Below are positions 8,483-18,116 of a stretch of 64,000 nucleotides of DNA, piece by piece. The notes below the pieces were generated by a model. That model was not told where the DNA came from and did not search any database. It was given only the letters and a program-made list of their open reading frames with translations. The stretch covers positions 1,611,501 through 1,675,500 of the forward strand of contig NC_015703.1 in assembly GCF_000218895.1 (NCBI RefSeq), given 5' to 3'. Each line of letters starts with the position of its first letter. Position 1 is the stretch's first letter. A program made the translations under genes and the position numbers. This stretch comes from Runella slithyformis DSM 19594 (GTDB taxonomy: Bacteria; Bacteroidota; Bacteroidia; Cytophagales; Spirosomataceae).

Positions 8483-9172
8483 TCATGAACGACTCGTAAT
8501 AGGTTTCTGTAAAACGTCGATAAAGTCAAATGCTCCGGCCTGAAGTTTCAGGGCAATACGGTCGATCTTCATGTTCAGCAGGTGATACCCCATATACGCA
8601 ATCAAACCCACGATCAGACCCGCACCCGACGTCACCATTTTCTCGTACATCCCGCTCGCAATGGTACTGATATCAAAATCGTTGGATTGCGAAATACTGT
8701 AGAAGATATTGATGATCCCCGAAATCGTACCTACGAAGCCCAGCATGGGCGCAATACCCGCAATCACCCCAAGATACGAAAGGTTGCTTTCCATCCGTGA
8801 GATTTCAATATGGCTGGCATTTTCAATGGTACTTTCGATGTCTTTGATGGAATAACCGATTCGACCGACGGCTTTTTCAAAAATGCGCCCGGCCGCCGAG
8901 CGCTGATTGCGGCACAATGATTCAGCAGATTTGATGTTTCCCTGCTGTACAAAATCTTTCATATTATCAATGAAACTCTCTTCGAGTTTGCCATTGGAAT
9001 TGATGGCCAACCAACGTTCAAAAATCAAAAAAAGCGTCAGGAAAAACATGACCAGGAGAGGAATCATTACCCAGCCTCCTTTTAATAATAAATCGAATAA
9101 CGAGATTCCTTGGGCAGAAGTAGCGGTGGTAGCTACGGAGTCAACGGCAGTTTGCGCTTGGAGTAAAATCAT
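8483..9172 (-). CDS. MotA/TolQ/ExbB family proton channel protein
   Basis: This is an inner-membrane proton-channel subunit. An N-terminal segment precedes three helices: ~28-52 (GWVMIPLLVMFFLTLFLIF), ~130-158 (YLGVIAGIAPMLGFVGTISG, the family signature) and ~170-200 (ITSGAGLIVGLIAYMG region). The 26-bp gap to exbD on the same strand indicates an operon. With no TonB, Pal or TolA beside it, the pair might power Tol-type envelope work or a TonB encoded elsewhere. Confidence 0.9.
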   Translation of the reverse strand: MILLQAQTAVDSVATTATSAQGISLFDLLLKGGWVMIPLLVMFFLTLFLIFERWLAINSNGKLEESFIDNMKDFVQQGNIKSAESLCRNQRSAAGRIFEKAVGRIGYSIKDIESTIENASHIEISRMESNLSYLGVIAGIAPMLGFVGTISGIINIFYSISQSNDFDISTIASGMYEKMVTSGAGLIVGLIAYMGYHLLNMKIDRIALKLQAGAFDFIDVLQKPITSRS

Positions 9173-9305
9173 TACTGTTGGGTTTTTGCTGTGTCAAAAA
9201 CGGAATGGTTGAGCGGAATATTGTTTGTAAGGGCCAAATATACAAATTTCCGGACGTTACGGTCAATCGACCGGCCGCAATAAGTAGGTTTCTTCATCAT
9301 TAAAA

Positions 9306-9349
9306 TGCACTACTAAAAACGAAAAGTGCAGAATGCATTGGTATTTTTG
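9306..9349 (+). promoter_or_regulatory. Inverted repeat and -7 box ahead of the NUDIX-type regulator
   Basis: TGCACT (9306-9311) and AGTGCA (9325-9330) form an inverted repeat. GAATGCATT follows at 9331, then a consensus -7 box TATTTTTG at 9342-9349. The arrangement suits autoregulation of the gene at 9400 or control of the divergent ExbB gene. It is inferred from symmetry only. Confidence 0.35.
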
Positions 9350-9399
9350 ATGACGAATTATCTTTTTTAAGTAGTATTGAAAAAAAACTGACTGTACGG

Positions 9400-10158
9400 A
9401 TGAGCGAATCCTCGACCATCAATCAAAAAACCATGCCGCTTGTCCGCTTCACCGGACATCCCACCCCCCACTATCACAAAGAAGAAACCGGTCTGCTCAA
9501 CTCCGTTGACTGCGTTATTTTTGGGTTTTACGGCACAGAGCTGCATTTGCTGTTGCACCGTTTTCCGTATGAGCCATTGATCGGACATTGGGCATTGCTG
9601 GGCGGTTTTGTCCACCCCGAAGAAAGTATTGACGATGCCGCCCGCAAAACGGTACAGCGCCTCACAGGACTACAGGACGTATATATGGAACAGGTATACA
9701 CTTTTGGAGATGTGTATCGGGTTCCTACGGATCGCGTCATTACAACCTGCTATTATGCACTTATCGAAGTAGAGCCTACGTTCGATAAACTCTCTCACGA
9801 ATACGGAGCCACCTGGAAACCCATCTCGGAAGTCCTCACCTTTGATTTGGTGTATGATCACTTTGCCATGTTTCAGAAAGCGTTGGAACAGCTGCGCCGC
9901 AAGGTCCGCTACCAACCCATCGGCTTTGAACTTTTACCCGAAAAGTTTACCATGTTAGAGTTGCGAAACCTGTATGCTTCCATCTTGGGCCGCCCGCTTG
10001 ATAAGCGTAATTTCAGCAAAAAAATCCTCAACATGAATATTCTGGTAAAACTCAAGGAAAAGCAAAAGGGCACTTCCCGTCGAGGCTCTTACTTTTTTTG
10101 CTTTGATGAAAAACGGTATCAGGAATTGGTCTCTAAAGGTTTTTTATTTGAACTGTAA
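9400..10158 (+). CDS. NUDIX-domain transcriptional regulator (NrtR/AraR type)
   Basis: This is a probable DNA-binding regulator rather than an enzyme. Residues ~25-160 are a NUDIX fold, but the Nudix box is degenerate: after GGFVHPEESIDDAA the catalytic REUXEE helix reads KTVQRL, lacking the metal-binding glutamates. Residues ~180-250 form the winged-helix domain seen in NrtR/AraR-like regulators (FTMLELRNLYASILGRPLDK and GSYFFCFD). Such proteins sense ADP-ribose or sugars; the ligand here is unknown, and no NAD or arabinose gene is adjacent. An in-frame ATG at 9433 is a possible later start. It converges with the next gene, with 3 bp between stops. Confidence 0.85.
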   Translation: MSESSTINQKTMPLVRFTGHPTPHYHKEETGLLNSVDCVIFGFYGTELHLLLHRFPYEPLIGHWALLGGFVHPEESIDDAARKTVQRLTGLQDVYMEQVYTFGDVYRVPTDRVITTCYYALIEVEPTFDKLSHEYGATWKPISEVLTFDLVYDHFAMFQKALEQLRRKVRYQPIGFELLPEKFTMLELRNLYASILGRPLDKRNFSKKILNMNILVKLKEKQKGTSRRGSYFFCFDEKRYQELVSKGFLFEL

Positions 10159-10161
10159 CGG

Positions 10162-10653
10162 TCAGCGAAACAGATTTCCCCAGTTGTCAGAAATATCATT
10201 GGACTTATCAAACCCATTGACCCACTCAATAAACAGCAGTCTGAACTCTTCAATGGCATCCCGAAGCACCTGAAGATAACGGACGTCTTTAAAACCAAGC
10301 ATTTTAAGTCCGGAGGTCTGCGCCAAGAGGTTGCGGGCATGAATTCTGATCAATACGGCATTTTCCATCCGCAGACTGTACAGATCTCCCCCTTCTGCAC
10401 CTGCGATTTTGGCACAAATGATGCTGGCATCTTCAAACAGCATACTTCGATAATGCGCGATAAACGCGTCTTCATCATCGATCAATTCGACGAGCGAATC
10501 AACGATATCAAAGATCTCCCGCGCTTTTTTCATGACCGGCAAATTATCGACACGGTCATTTTCCCGCTGCAAATCCCGTTTCGACTCTTCTGAATTATAT
10601 TCTTCGTCGTCCAATCCGAAATCATCGTCATCATCATCGTCAAACGTAGCCAT
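10162..10653 (-). CDS. Hypothetical protein with acidic N-terminus
   Basis: I do not recognise a named family. The first ~30 residues are a run of Asp/Glu (ATFDDDDDDDFGLDDEEYNS), followed by a helical body with a conserved-looking MENAVLIRIHARNLLAQTSGL. The second half (~80-163) appears amphipathic and helical. It has no signal or membrane helix. The acidic tail could bind basic partners or metal, but this is speculation. It is divergent from the gamma-glutamyltransferase gene. Confidence 0.7.
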   Translation of the reverse strand: MATFDDDDDDDFGLDDEEYNSEESKRDLQRENDRVDNLPVMKKAREIFDIVDSLVELIDDEDAFIAHYRSMLFEDASIICAKIAGAEGGDLYSLRMENAVLIRIHARNLLAQTSGLKMLGFKDVRYLQVLRDAIEEFRLLFIEWVNGFDKSNDISDNWGNLFR

Positions 10654-10757
10654 AGCGGTAGTGATTTTAGAGGCTGCAATTTCTAAAACTTTTGTTATTG
10701 AAGCAAAATGAAAGACTTTTTGTAAATTGAAACCTTAAACTTTCCGTGACCCACTTT

Positions 10758-12515
10758 ATGAATAAATTTTTCATCAACTTACTGGCCGTATGTATCGGCT
10801 TTTCTGCCTTTGGACAGGAAGTAAAGGAAAACAAAGGCTTTTATCAATTTCTCACCGACGACCCCAACCAAAAACCTTTTTACTCTGACCGTCAGGGAGT
10901 TATTGCTTCCAACGGCATGGTAGCTACCGCCCATCCGGAAGCATCAAGGGTGGGAACGGAAATCTTAAAATTAGGTGGCTCCGCCGCCGACGCTGCCGTG
11001 GCCGTTCAGTTTGCATTGGCGGTAGTACACCCTTCTGCCGGAAATATCGGAGGCGGAGGTTTTTTTGTGTACCGAACCCAAAAAGGCAAAAATTTTACCC
11101 TTGATTTTCGTGAAAAAGCGCCGATACAAGGCCACAAAGACATGTATTTGGACAGCGCCGGCAATGTCATTCAGGGATTGAGCATGACGGGCCACTTAGC
11201 AAGCGGCGTGCCGGGCTCGGTGGATGGCATGGTACAGATCCATGAAAAATTCTCAAAACTTTCCTGGGCGACCCTTATCCAACCGGCGATTGATTTGGCC
11301 GAAAAAGGGGTCATCCTCACCACCAAAGAAGCCACCGGTCTCAACCGAATCAAAGGAGATATCTTCAAACTCAATGCCGACACGACCTATTTCCGGCGCA
11401 GAGATGGCCGTGACTGGATGGCCGGCGATACGCTTATTCAGGCCGACTTAGGAAAAACCCTTCGTCGTATTCAGGAGCACGGACGGGCGGGATTTTATGA
11501 AGGTGAAACGGCCGATTTGCTGGTCAATGAAATGCAGCGCGGTAAGGGCATGATCTCGATTGAAGATCTAAAGCAATACCGGGCCGTTTGGCGTAAACCG
11601 CTCGTGGGTAAATACAAAGACTACAAACTCATCACGATGCCGCCCGTTTCAAGCGGAGGTGTCGCCTTGCTGCAATTGATGAAACTGGTGGAGCCATATC
11701 CGCTGAAACGCTGGGGGTGGCATTCCGATTCTACCGTACAGGTAATGATCGAAGCCGAACGCCGCGTGTATGCCGACCGCGCTAAATTTCTGGGGGATCC
11801 TGACTTTGTAAAGGTACCCATCAAAAAGCTTATCGCCTCCAATTACCTGAAAAACCGCTGGCAGGATTTTGATTTTGCCAAAGCTACCGACAGTAAGGCC
11901 ATCAAAGGAGGTGACATTGCCGGTTATGAAAGCATGGAAACAACGCACTTTTCCATTGTGGACAAAGAAGGAAACGCGGCTTCCGTCACCACAACACTCA
12001 ATGGAGGCTACGGCAGCCGCGTGATCGTTAAAGGTGCCGGCTTTTTTATGAACAACGAAATGGATGATTTCAGCATTAAACCGGGCGTGCCCAATATGTT
12101 TGGGCTGATCGGAAACAAAGCCAACGCCATTGCTCCCGGTAAGCGCATGCTCTCTTCCATGACACCGACGATTCTGGAAAAAGATAAAAAATTATACATG
12201 GTGGTCGGGACTCCCGGCGGTTCTACCATTATTACGTCCGTATTTCAAACCATTCTGAATGTAGTAGAGCATGGAATGACCATGCAGCAGGCCGTCAATG
12301 CCTATAAGTTTCATCATCAGTGGCTTCCGGACCGAACCACTTTTGAAAACGGCGCTTTTACGGATGGAGTGTTGAAACGATTATTGTCCAAATCCTATAT
12401 TCTTGAAATGCAACGCAATACGATCGGACGGATGGACTGTATTCTGGTACTTCCTGACGGTCGACTCGAAGGCGGCTCCGACCCAAGAGGTGATGACACA
12501 AGCGTTGGCTACTAG
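10758..12515 (+). CDS. ggt: Gamma-glutamyltransferase
   Basis: This enzyme cleaves gamma-glutamyl bonds of glutathione and related compounds in the periplasm, after self-processing into two subunits. A signal peptide (MNKFFINLLAVCIGFSAFGQ) is visible. The large-subunit motif ASNGMVATAHPEASRVGTEIL and the donor-binding DFREKAP are present. The autoprocessing site TTHFSIVDKEGNA places the nucleophile Thr at about residue 395. GTPGGSTIITSVFQ near the C-terminus is a substrate-pocket motif. The ATG at 10758 is preferred over the GTG at 10746 because it begins the signal peptide directly. The alpha/beta hydrolase starts within 10 bp of its stop. Confidence 0.95.
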   Translation: MNKFFINLLAVCIGFSAFGQEVKENKGFYQFLTDDPNQKPFYSDRQGVIASNGMVATAHPEASRVGTEILKLGGSAADAAVAVQFALAVVHPSAGNIGGGGFFVYRTQKGKNFTLDFREKAPIQGHKDMYLDSAGNVIQGLSMTGHLASGVPGSVDGMVQIHEKFSKLSWATLIQPAIDLAEKGVILTTKEATGLNRIKGDIFKLNADTTYFRRRDGRDWMAGDTLIQADLGKTLRRIQEHGRAGFYEGETADLLVNEMQRGKGMISIEDLKQYRAVWRKPLVGKYKDYKLITMPPVSSGGVALLQLMKLVEPYPLKRWGWHSDSTVQVMIEAERRVYADRAKFLGDPDFVKVPIKKLIASNYLKNRWQDFDFAKATDSKAIKGGDIAGYESMETTHFSIVDKEGNAASVTTTLNGGYGSRVIVKGAGFFMNNEMDDFSIKPGVPNMFGLIGNKANAIAPGKRMLSSMTPTILEKDKKLYMVVGTPGGSTIITSVFQTILNVVEHGMTMQQAVNAYKFHHQWLPDRTTFENGAFTDGVLKRLLSKSYILEMQRNTIGRMDCILVLPDGRLEGGSDPRGDDTSVGY

Positions 12516-12518
12516 CTC

Positions 12519-13304
12519 TTGAAAATGTTGCTCCATTGTCAAATCGTCGGCCACGGACCCAAGCCTCTTTTGGCGTTTCACGGCATTGGGCAAGACCATC
12601 GCTGTTTTCTGCCTTTGGTCAATGTATTGGAGGAGCAATATACGTTTTACCTGTTTGATTTACCTTTTCACGGAAACAGCCCCGCCATGGATACCGAAAA
12701 ATTGTCCATGGCGGAGTGGAAAGCCCTCATAAACGCTTTTTTGGGCACCCATCAACTTCAAACGTTTTCAGTGGCAGGTTTCAGTATGGGCGGCAAATTT
12801 GCGTTGGCCACGGTTCAACTGTTTTCGGAGCAAATAGAATCCTGTTGGTTATTGGCACCCGACGGCATCACCGAAAGTCCATGGTATCGCCTGGCAACGC
12901 GTTTTTGGATATCCAAAAAGCTCTTTAAATTTTTTGTCAGAAACGTCGGGAATCTAAAGAAACTTGCCAATCCGTTGGTAAAGCTGGGATTAGTGGAAAA
13001 AAGCGCTGTAAAATTTGCTCAGTCCACGCTGTCAACTCCTGAGCAGCGCGAACGAGTTTACCGCTCGTGGATAGGCTTCAGTACGATTCGTCCGGATATG
13101 CCGGCAGTGGCGGCGACAATCCTTCAGTACAACATTGAATTAAGACTGTTTTTAGGCAAATTTGATGCGTTGTTACCTGCTTCTTACGTAGAGCCTTTAA
13201 CCAAAAGAATCCATGCTTCGCAACCGATCATCCTTCCTGCCGGCCATCACCGACTGATCGAAAAAGTTGCCGTTTGGTTTGCTGAAAACAGTACATGCAA
13301 ATAA
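12519..13304 (+). CDS. Alpha/beta hydrolase
   Basis: This is a cytoplasmic hydrolase of unknown substrate. It shows the oxyanion HG-like segment LAFHGIGQDHRCF (~20-32), the nucleophile elbow GFSMGG (Ser near residue 89), a lid-like helical insertion (~120-190) and a late catalytic His in AGHHRLIE (~247). The acid is probably the Asp in FLGKFDALLP. The start is TTG at 12519 or ATG at 12525. Either lies within 10 bp of the ggt stop, so the genes are likely co-transcribed. Confidence 0.85.
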   Translation: MKMLLHCQIVGHGPKPLLAFHGIGQDHRCFLPLVNVLEEQYTFYLFDLPFHGNSPAMDTEKLSMAEWKALINAFLGTHQLQTFSVAGFSMGGKFALATVQLFSEQIESCWLLAPDGITESPWYRLATRFWISKKLFKFFVRNVGNLKKLANPLVKLGLVEKSAVKFAQSTLSTPEQRERVYRSWIGFSTIRPDMPAVAATILQYNIELRLFLGKFDALLPASYVEPLTKRIHASQPIILPAGHHRLIEKVAVWFAENSTCK

Positions 13305-13307
13305 GAA

Positions 13308-13973
13308 CTACTGCCGTTTTACCAATACCCGGGTAAGTCCAACGACTGAAACAATGACCAGTACAATAACCACCACCCGGCTCGCACTGCTTTCATTGGG
13401 GTTTTCGATCAATTGACGCAATTCCTTTGCCTCCATCCCAACCCAAACTGCCAGTGCTGTGCGAGGAATCATGCCCAGAAACCCGCCTAAAATCACGTTT
13501 GAGAACCGAATTTTCAACAGAGAAAATACCAAATTTGTCAGTGCAAATGGAAGAACCGGCGAAAGTTTGGTAAAAAATACAAATGACAATTCATCCTTTT
13601 GAATCCGATTCAGAAGTGCATTGACCCGAGGAAATTGCGAAAGATAGCGTAACAGCGTTTCGCCATCCAGCCGTTTGGTGATTTCATACACGAGCGCTAT
13701 CGCCATAAGGTTAAGTAAAATTAACGGTCCCAGTGCCCACCAACCCAAAAAATACCCAAAGGCAAACGCCAACAACGTAGGTGGAATTAACGCCAAAGCA
13801 CACGCCAAAGCACATACGATGCATACAATCGCCCAATCTCCGATATTGAAGTTTTGAATTAAAGTCTCATTCTGAATAATCCAAGCCCCTAAAATCGAAC
13901 TCGTTATAAAGGGAAGTATTGTCAAAAAAAATGCCGAGAGACTCGGCAGCAATGGTGTTTTCTTCGTCGACAT
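13308..13973 (-). CDS. TVP38/TMEM64 (DedA-like) family membrane protein
   Basis: This is a polytopic inner-membrane protein with about five hydrophobic helices. The family centre FAFGYFLGWWALGPLILLNLMA (~70-90) and the motif FFTKLSPVLPFALTNLVFSL (~135-155) with GMIPRTALAVW are visible. Members (SNARE-associated/VTT domain) are linked to lipid scrambling and envelope maintenance, but its exact role is unknown. It lies downstream of dnaN on the same strand, and a terminator separates them. Confidence 0.85.
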   Translation of the reverse strand: MSTKKTPLLPSLSAFFLTILPFITSSILGAWIIQNETLIQNFNIGDWAIVCIVCALACALALIPPTLLAFAFGYFLGWWALGPLILLNLMAIALVYEITKRLDGETLLRYLSQFPRVNALLNRIQKDELSFVFFTKLSPVLPFALTNLVFSLLKIRFSNVILGGFLGMIPRTALAVWVGMEAKELRQLIENPNESSASRVVVIVLVIVSVVGLTRVLVKRQ

Positions 13974-13993
13974 GGCTCTCTACTACTCAAAAG

Positions 13994-14026
13994 TTAAAGG
14001 GTAAGGATTTAGTCCTTACCCTTTAA
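13994..14026 (-). terminator. Terminator downstream of dnaN
   Basis: A perfect 14-bp stem (13994-14007 with 14013-14026) with a five-base loop lies 17 bp after the dnaN stop, followed on the minus strand by a short T-run. Confidence 0.8.
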
Positions 14027-14043
14027 TCGGTCTCTTTTATTTG

Positions 14044-15171
14044 CTACGCATAGGTATTCAACATGACCGGCATGACCAGCATCAGAATATCTTCATCATC
14101 TTCTTTTTCCAGCGGCACGACCAATCCTGCACGGTTAGGGGCCGACAATTCGAAGGATAAAGTACTTGTATCCAAATTATTGAGCATTTCGATCAAAAAC
14201 TTCGCGTTAAAGCCGATCTCCATTTCATCACCGTTGTATTCACACAACAAACGCTCATTGGCCTCATTTGAATAATCTAAATCCTCGGCTGAAATAACCA
14301 ATTGGTTGGGGGGCGTGAGTTTCAACCGAATTTGGTGCGTTGTGCGGTTTGAATAGATCGAAATACGACGCAGTGAATTCAATATTTCCCCACGGCTGAT
14401 GGTGAGCACATTCGGGTTATTGGTTGGAATCGCATTCTCATAATCGGGAAAACGCTCATCGATCAACCGACAGATCATGCGGATATTGGCGAAGCTAAAA
14501 AAGGCATTAGCCTGACTGAATTCCGCTTTTACGGGCACACTTTCCGAGGGCAATGAGGTCTTCAACAAATTCAGCGCTTTACGCGGAATAATCATAGTCG
14601 TATCCACCAATGATTTTACGTCATAACGACGATAACGAATCAAACGATGTCCGTCAGTAGCCACAAACGTTGCATAATCAGCCCCAAGCTGGAGGAATAC
14701 CCCTGTCATGGCAGGGCGAAGCTCATCGGTACTGGTCGCAAAAAGTGTATTGGCAATGGCGTTTGAAAGCGCATGAGAAGATAACTCTACAGAAAACGCC
14801 CGATTAACCGATGGGATTTTCGGAAAGTCAATTGGATTTTCTCCCGAGAGTTTATAGCGACCATTGTCAGAGATAATTTCAATGCCAAAGGTTTCACCAT
14901 CTATAGTAAGCGTAATCGGCTGTTCCGGCAGTCCGCGCAGCGTATCTAAAAGCAGTTTGGCAGGGATTGCAATCGCCCCTTTATCAGAAGATTCTACCTG
15001 TAGCTCCGTCACCATTACAGTCTGCAGATCAGAGGCCGTAACCGTAAGTTGATTGTTATCCAGTTGAAATAAAAAATTTTCAAGAATAGGAACAATAGGG
15101 TTTGTGGAAACGACGCCGTTGATCGCTGCGAGTTGTTTAAGCAATACCGACGACGATACAGTAAATTTCAT
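14044..15171 (-). CDS. dnaN: DNA polymerase III subunit beta (sliding clamp)
   Basis: This is the replication processivity clamp, a ring-shaped dimer around DNA. At 375 residues it matches the family length and shows three clamp repeats (~1-120, 130-245, 250-375). Recognisable segments are MKFTVSSSVLLKQLAAINGVV, FVATDGHRLIRYR and a C-terminal MLVMPVMLNTYA that ends in the expected clamp-terminus fold. No dnaA is adjacent, so this is not the classic origin-proximal dnaA-dnaN arrangement. The promoter lies in the short gap after aroC. Confidence 0.97.
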   Translation of the reverse strand: MKFTVSSSVLLKQLAAINGVVSTNPIVPILENFLFQLDNNQLTVTASDLQTVMVTELQVESSDKGAIAIPAKLLLDTLRGLPEQPITLTIDGETFGIEIISDNGRYKLSGENPIDFPKIPSVNRAFSVELSSHALSNAIANTLFATSTDELRPAMTGVFLQLGADYATFVATDGHRLIRYRRYDVKSLVDTTMIIPRKALNLLKTSLPSESVPVKAEFSQANAFFSFANIRMICRLIDERFPDYENAIPTNNPNVLTISRGEILNSLRRISIYSNRTTHQIRLKLTPPNQLVISAEDLDYSNEANERLLCEYNGDEMEIGFNAKFLIEMLNNLDTSTLSFELSAPNRAGLVVPLEKEDDEDILMLVMPVMLNTYA

Positions 15172-15196
15172 AGCTAGGAATATATTTATTTAATAA

Positions 15197-15227
15197 CAAA
15201 TTTAGCAAAGATACGGCTAAAGTCAAA
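15197..15227 (-). promoter_or_regulatory. dnaN promoter
   Basis: Minus-strand TTTG (15227-15224) and TAAATTTG (15204-15197) are 19 bp apart, matching the -33/-7 pattern. Transcription would start about 20 nt before the dnaN ATG, so dnaN can be expressed separately from aroC. Confidence 0.6.
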
Positions 15228-16310
15228 CTATTTATGCCGGATTATCCTATCTCTCAGGTAGAAATCTACTAAGACCAGCGCGGCCATGGCTTCCACAATG
15301 GGGACCGCCCTCGGCAGCACGCACGGATCGTGCCTTCCCTTGCCCTGAACCAGTATTGTTTCACCTTCCTGATTGACACTCTCCTGCTCCTGCATAATGG
15401 TCGCTACGGGCTTAAATGCCACGTTAAAGAAGATATCTTCCCCATTGGAAATTCCGCCCTGAATACCTCCGGAATGATTGGTACGCGTCCGAATGCGACC
15501 TTCATCATCGGTGTAGAAAGCATCGTTGTGTTCAGAGCCCAATAATTCAACTCCCGCAAAACCGCTTCCGTATTCAAATCCTTTGACCGCATTGATACTG
15601 AGCATGGCCTTGCCCAGTTCGGCGTGGAGCTTATCAAACACCGGCTCTCCCCAGCCTACCGGAACGCTTTTCAGCACACAACTTACAAGGCCACCGATTG
15701 AGTCTCCCTGCTTACGGATATCGTCTATGTAATCAAACATCTGCTGCGCCATTTCAGGATCAGGACAGCGAACCGCATTTGAATCGGTCAGTGATAATTC
15801 CAGTTCTTTGTAGTCTTTGTTCAGCTTCAATTTACCAACCTGCGAAACAAAAGCCTGTACCGTAACCCCTAAATCATTAAGCAATAATTTTGCCAATGCT
15901 CCGGCAGCTACCCGAGCCGCTGTTTCGCGCGCTGAACTGCGTCCGCCGCCGCGATAATCCCGCACTCCATACTTGGTTTGATATGTAAAATCGGCATGAG
16001 AAGGTCGGAATTGGTCAGCAATGTGAGAATAATCCTTGCTGCGTTGGTCCTCATTCCATATCACCATAGAAATAGGGGTACCGGTCGTTTTTCCTTCAAA
16101 TACGCCCGATAGAACCTGCACCGTATCTGCTTCACGGCGCTGGGTAGTGATGCGCGACTGCCCGGGTTTGCGTCGGTCCAATTCCTGCTGAATGAAGTCC
16201 AAATCAAAATCTACGCCCGCAGGACATCCTTCTACCACTACTCCGATGGCGGTGCCGTGAGATTCGCCGTAGGTGGCAATTTTAAATATTTTTCCGTAAG
16301 TGCTACTCAT
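15228..16310 (-). CDS. aroC: Chorismate synthase
   Basis: This enzyme converts 5-enolpyruvylshikimate-3-phosphate to chorismate, the last common step of aromatic amino-acid synthesis, using reduced FMN. The N-terminal signature [18 protein letters not shown] (~16-33), the FMN-site [19 protein letters not shown] (~125-145) and [13 protein letters not shown] (~282) are intact. At 360 residues it is full length. Its ATG overlaps the stop of the BatD-like gene by one base (TAATG), which suggests translational coupling. Confidence 0.97.
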   Translation of the reverse strand: MSSTYGKIFKIATYGESHGTAIGVVVEGCPAGVDFDLDFIQQELDRRKPGQSRITTQRREADTVQVLSGVFEGKTTGTPISMVIWNEDQRSKDYSHIADQFRPSHADFTYQTKYGVRDYRGGGRSSARETAARVAAGALAKLLLNDLGVTVQAFVSQVGKLKLNKDYKELELSLTDSNAVRCPDPEMAQQMFDYIDDIRKQGDSIGGLVSCVLKSVPVGWGEPVFDKLHAELGKAMLSINAVKGFEYGSGFAGVELLGSEHNDAFYTDDEGRIRTRTNHSGGIQGGISNGEDIFFNVAFKPVATIMQEQESVNQEGETILVQGKGRHDPCVLPRAVPIVEAMAALVLVDFYLRDRIIRHK

Positions 16311-17725
16311 TATTTTCTAAACATAAAGATCATTACGATCAACATTATTACAATTAAAATATTGGCAATATTGCGAATTATAGTCTGATAATCTACCACC
16401 GGTTTCAGGCTGTCCCATTGCTCAATACCCGTGTAAACCGATTCCGCGTCAGAAGTGACCAGTTGAGTATTTTGAACAGTTTCCCCTACAATAGAAAGTG
16501 AAAGTGTTGAACGCAACGTGTCATATGTTTGCTTTTTGGGATTAAAATAGACCCAAAAAACCAAATTATCCATCATAAAGTTGCCGCTTTGTTTCGGTAT
16601 CACCTGATACCGAAATGTCTTAGCGCCTGCGATGCTGTTTCTTTGGCGTACTATGTTATTTTCGATATCCGGAGGATATACATCAAATAATGCCATATCT
16701 GTAAATGTGGGCTCGCGAACCGACTGAATATTGCCTTCTCCCACAATCTTAAATTCGTATCGATAGCTGTTTCCTGTTTTAAGTTGAGTTGTACTTATTT
16801 TTTCCTCCAATCTAAAATCCCCTACAATGACCTGATTACGTAACGGGTGTACCGGAAGGCTAAGCACGTCTATATTGAGCGGTTTGGAAGCATACGTTTT
16901 CAAGACTGCCTGCTCTTGGCCATCCATCGAAATTGTGATCATTTTCATGATCCAGCTGACCGACGGAATCGTAATGGATTGATTATTTAATGGAAAAAAA
17001 GAAGCCTGATAAATTCGGTATTCCGTAAAACGTTTTCCTTTGATGACGATTGGAATAGCGGGAATTTCCTGAATACCAAAGTTTTCTTCCCAACAATTGG
17101 CCGGCTTAAGCAGTTTCAATACTTTTTCCAGTTGCTTTTCTACCTCATAAAAATCCAACTCTGCTACATTGTTTTCCGAGACAAGTAACGAAAGACGCAG
17201 GTTAAACCCCTGTTGAACATACACCCGCCGTTTGTCTACACTGACGGCCAAAAATACGCCCTGCGACGACTCACGTTCAAGTTCTGCACTTATTTCGGCC
17301 GTCTTTTCCACTTCCTCTTCGCTATCGGTATCTGTGTTTTGCACTACCGTAACTGACGTTTCTTCCGAGCGCATGATCTGTTTATTAACCAAAATCTCTA
17401 ACGGCCCTATATTAAATACTCCCGTTTTGATAGGATAGTAATTTTGGGAAATCGTGTACGTAATAATTGTTTTCCCGCCTACCTGATTGGTAAGGCTGGA
17501 ACGGGAGCTTTCCCGCTTTTGAAAATTTTTGATGTTATCCGGAAATGAGATCAACGGTACCTGCTCAAAGCCGGTGACTTTGATGGAAACGGTAAACGGT
17601 TGCTGTAGACTAATTTTTGTGCCGCTAAATTCAATGACAAAAGGATTTTCCGTAACCTGTGCCTGCACTATAGATATAGTCCAAAAAAAAATCAAAAAAT
17701 GTATATATCTGTTTTCTTTTTTCAT
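16310..17725 (-). CDS. BatD-like protein (oxygen-tolerance family)
   Basis: This is an envelope protein of the BatD/oxygen tolerance type. A signal peptide ([17 protein letters not shown]), an extended beta-rich periplasmic part (~20-440) and a single C-terminal membrane helix ([18 protein letters not shown]) are visible. Motifs such as [17 protein letters not shown] and the proline-poor Ig-like repeats fit BatD. The ATG at 17725 is chosen over 17764 because it starts the signal peptide, and a -7 box TAATTTTG (17747-17740) lies between them. Other bat genes are absent nearby. Its stop overlaps the aroC start. Confidence 0.8.
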   Translation of the reverse strand: MKKENRYIHFLIFFWTISIVQAQVTENPFVIEFSGTKISLQQPFTVSIKVTGFEQVPLISFPDNIKNFQKRESSRSSLTNQVGGKTIITYTISQNYYPIKTGVFNIGPLEILVNKQIMRSEETSVTVVQNTDTDSEEEVEKTAEISAELERESSQGVFLAVSVDKRRVYVQQGFNLRLSLLVSENNVAELDFYEVEKQLEKVLKLLKPANCWEENFGIQEIPAIPIVIKGKRFTEYRIYQASFFPLNNQSITIPSVSWIMKMITISMDGQEQAVLKTYASKPLNIDVLSLPVHPLRNQVIVGDFRLEEKISTTQLKTGNSYRYEFKIVGEGNIQSVREPTFTDMALFDVYPPDIENNIVRQRNSIAGAKTFRYQVIPKQSGNFMMDNLVFWVYFNPKKQTYDTLRSTLSLSIVGETVQNTQLVTSDAESVYTGIEQWDSLKPVVDYQTIIRNIANILIVIMLIVMIFMFRK

Positions 17726-17838
17726 CGTTATATTTAACGCAAAATTAACAGACTCGCACAACATAATACCTACTGCCTGTTCGTTAATTTAATAAAGTTC
17801 CATCCTCTTAGTTAGTTCTTTAAAATTATGAATCTACT

Positions 17839-18045
17839 ATGGCAACTATGTTAGAGTTTATCAAGACTGTGCTCGTAAAAGTCAGTTTTGACCGAAAACT
17901 GTTTGAAAAAGAGTTGCGCAAAGCACTAAAGGTGTTGTTGCCCGATGATGTAAAGCGTCTTAAAGCGTGGTGTTATGAGCATTTCAGTGATAAATACCAC
18001 AATGTATTGAATCAGTATTTCAGTAGACATCAATTGGTCCTTTAG
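17839..18045 (+). CDS. Small conserved-looking hypothetical protein, 68 aa
   Basis: This is a short, basic, helical protein (FEKELRKALKVLLPDDVKRLKAWCYEHF) with no membrane helix or signal. It is followed 15 bp later by a strong terminator, which supports a real single-gene transcript. The function is unknown; the charged amphipathic helices would suit a regulator or adaptor, but nothing in the sequence decides this. Confidence 0.7.
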   Translation: MATMLEFIKTVLVKVSFDRKLFEKELRKALKVLLPDDVKRLKAWCYEHFSDKYHNVLNQYFSRHQLVL

Positions 18046-18060
18046 TTTCTAAACGCCACA

Positions 18061-18095
18061 AAAAAGCCTCTCGTGACTGACACGAGAGGCTTTTT
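18061..18095 (+). terminator. Bidirectional terminator
   Basis: A perfect 15-bp stem (18061-18075 with 18081-18095) with loop ACTGA has A- and T-runs at its ends. It closes the small gene on the left and the minus-strand TPR gene on the right. Confidence 0.92.
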
Positions 18096-18116
18096 TATAG
18101 ATTCGCCTTAGCCTCG

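Noticed and set aside
14044-15171. dnaN as marker of a replication origin
   Set aside because: No dnaA, DnaA-box cluster or gyrB is seen nearby, so an origin is not supported.
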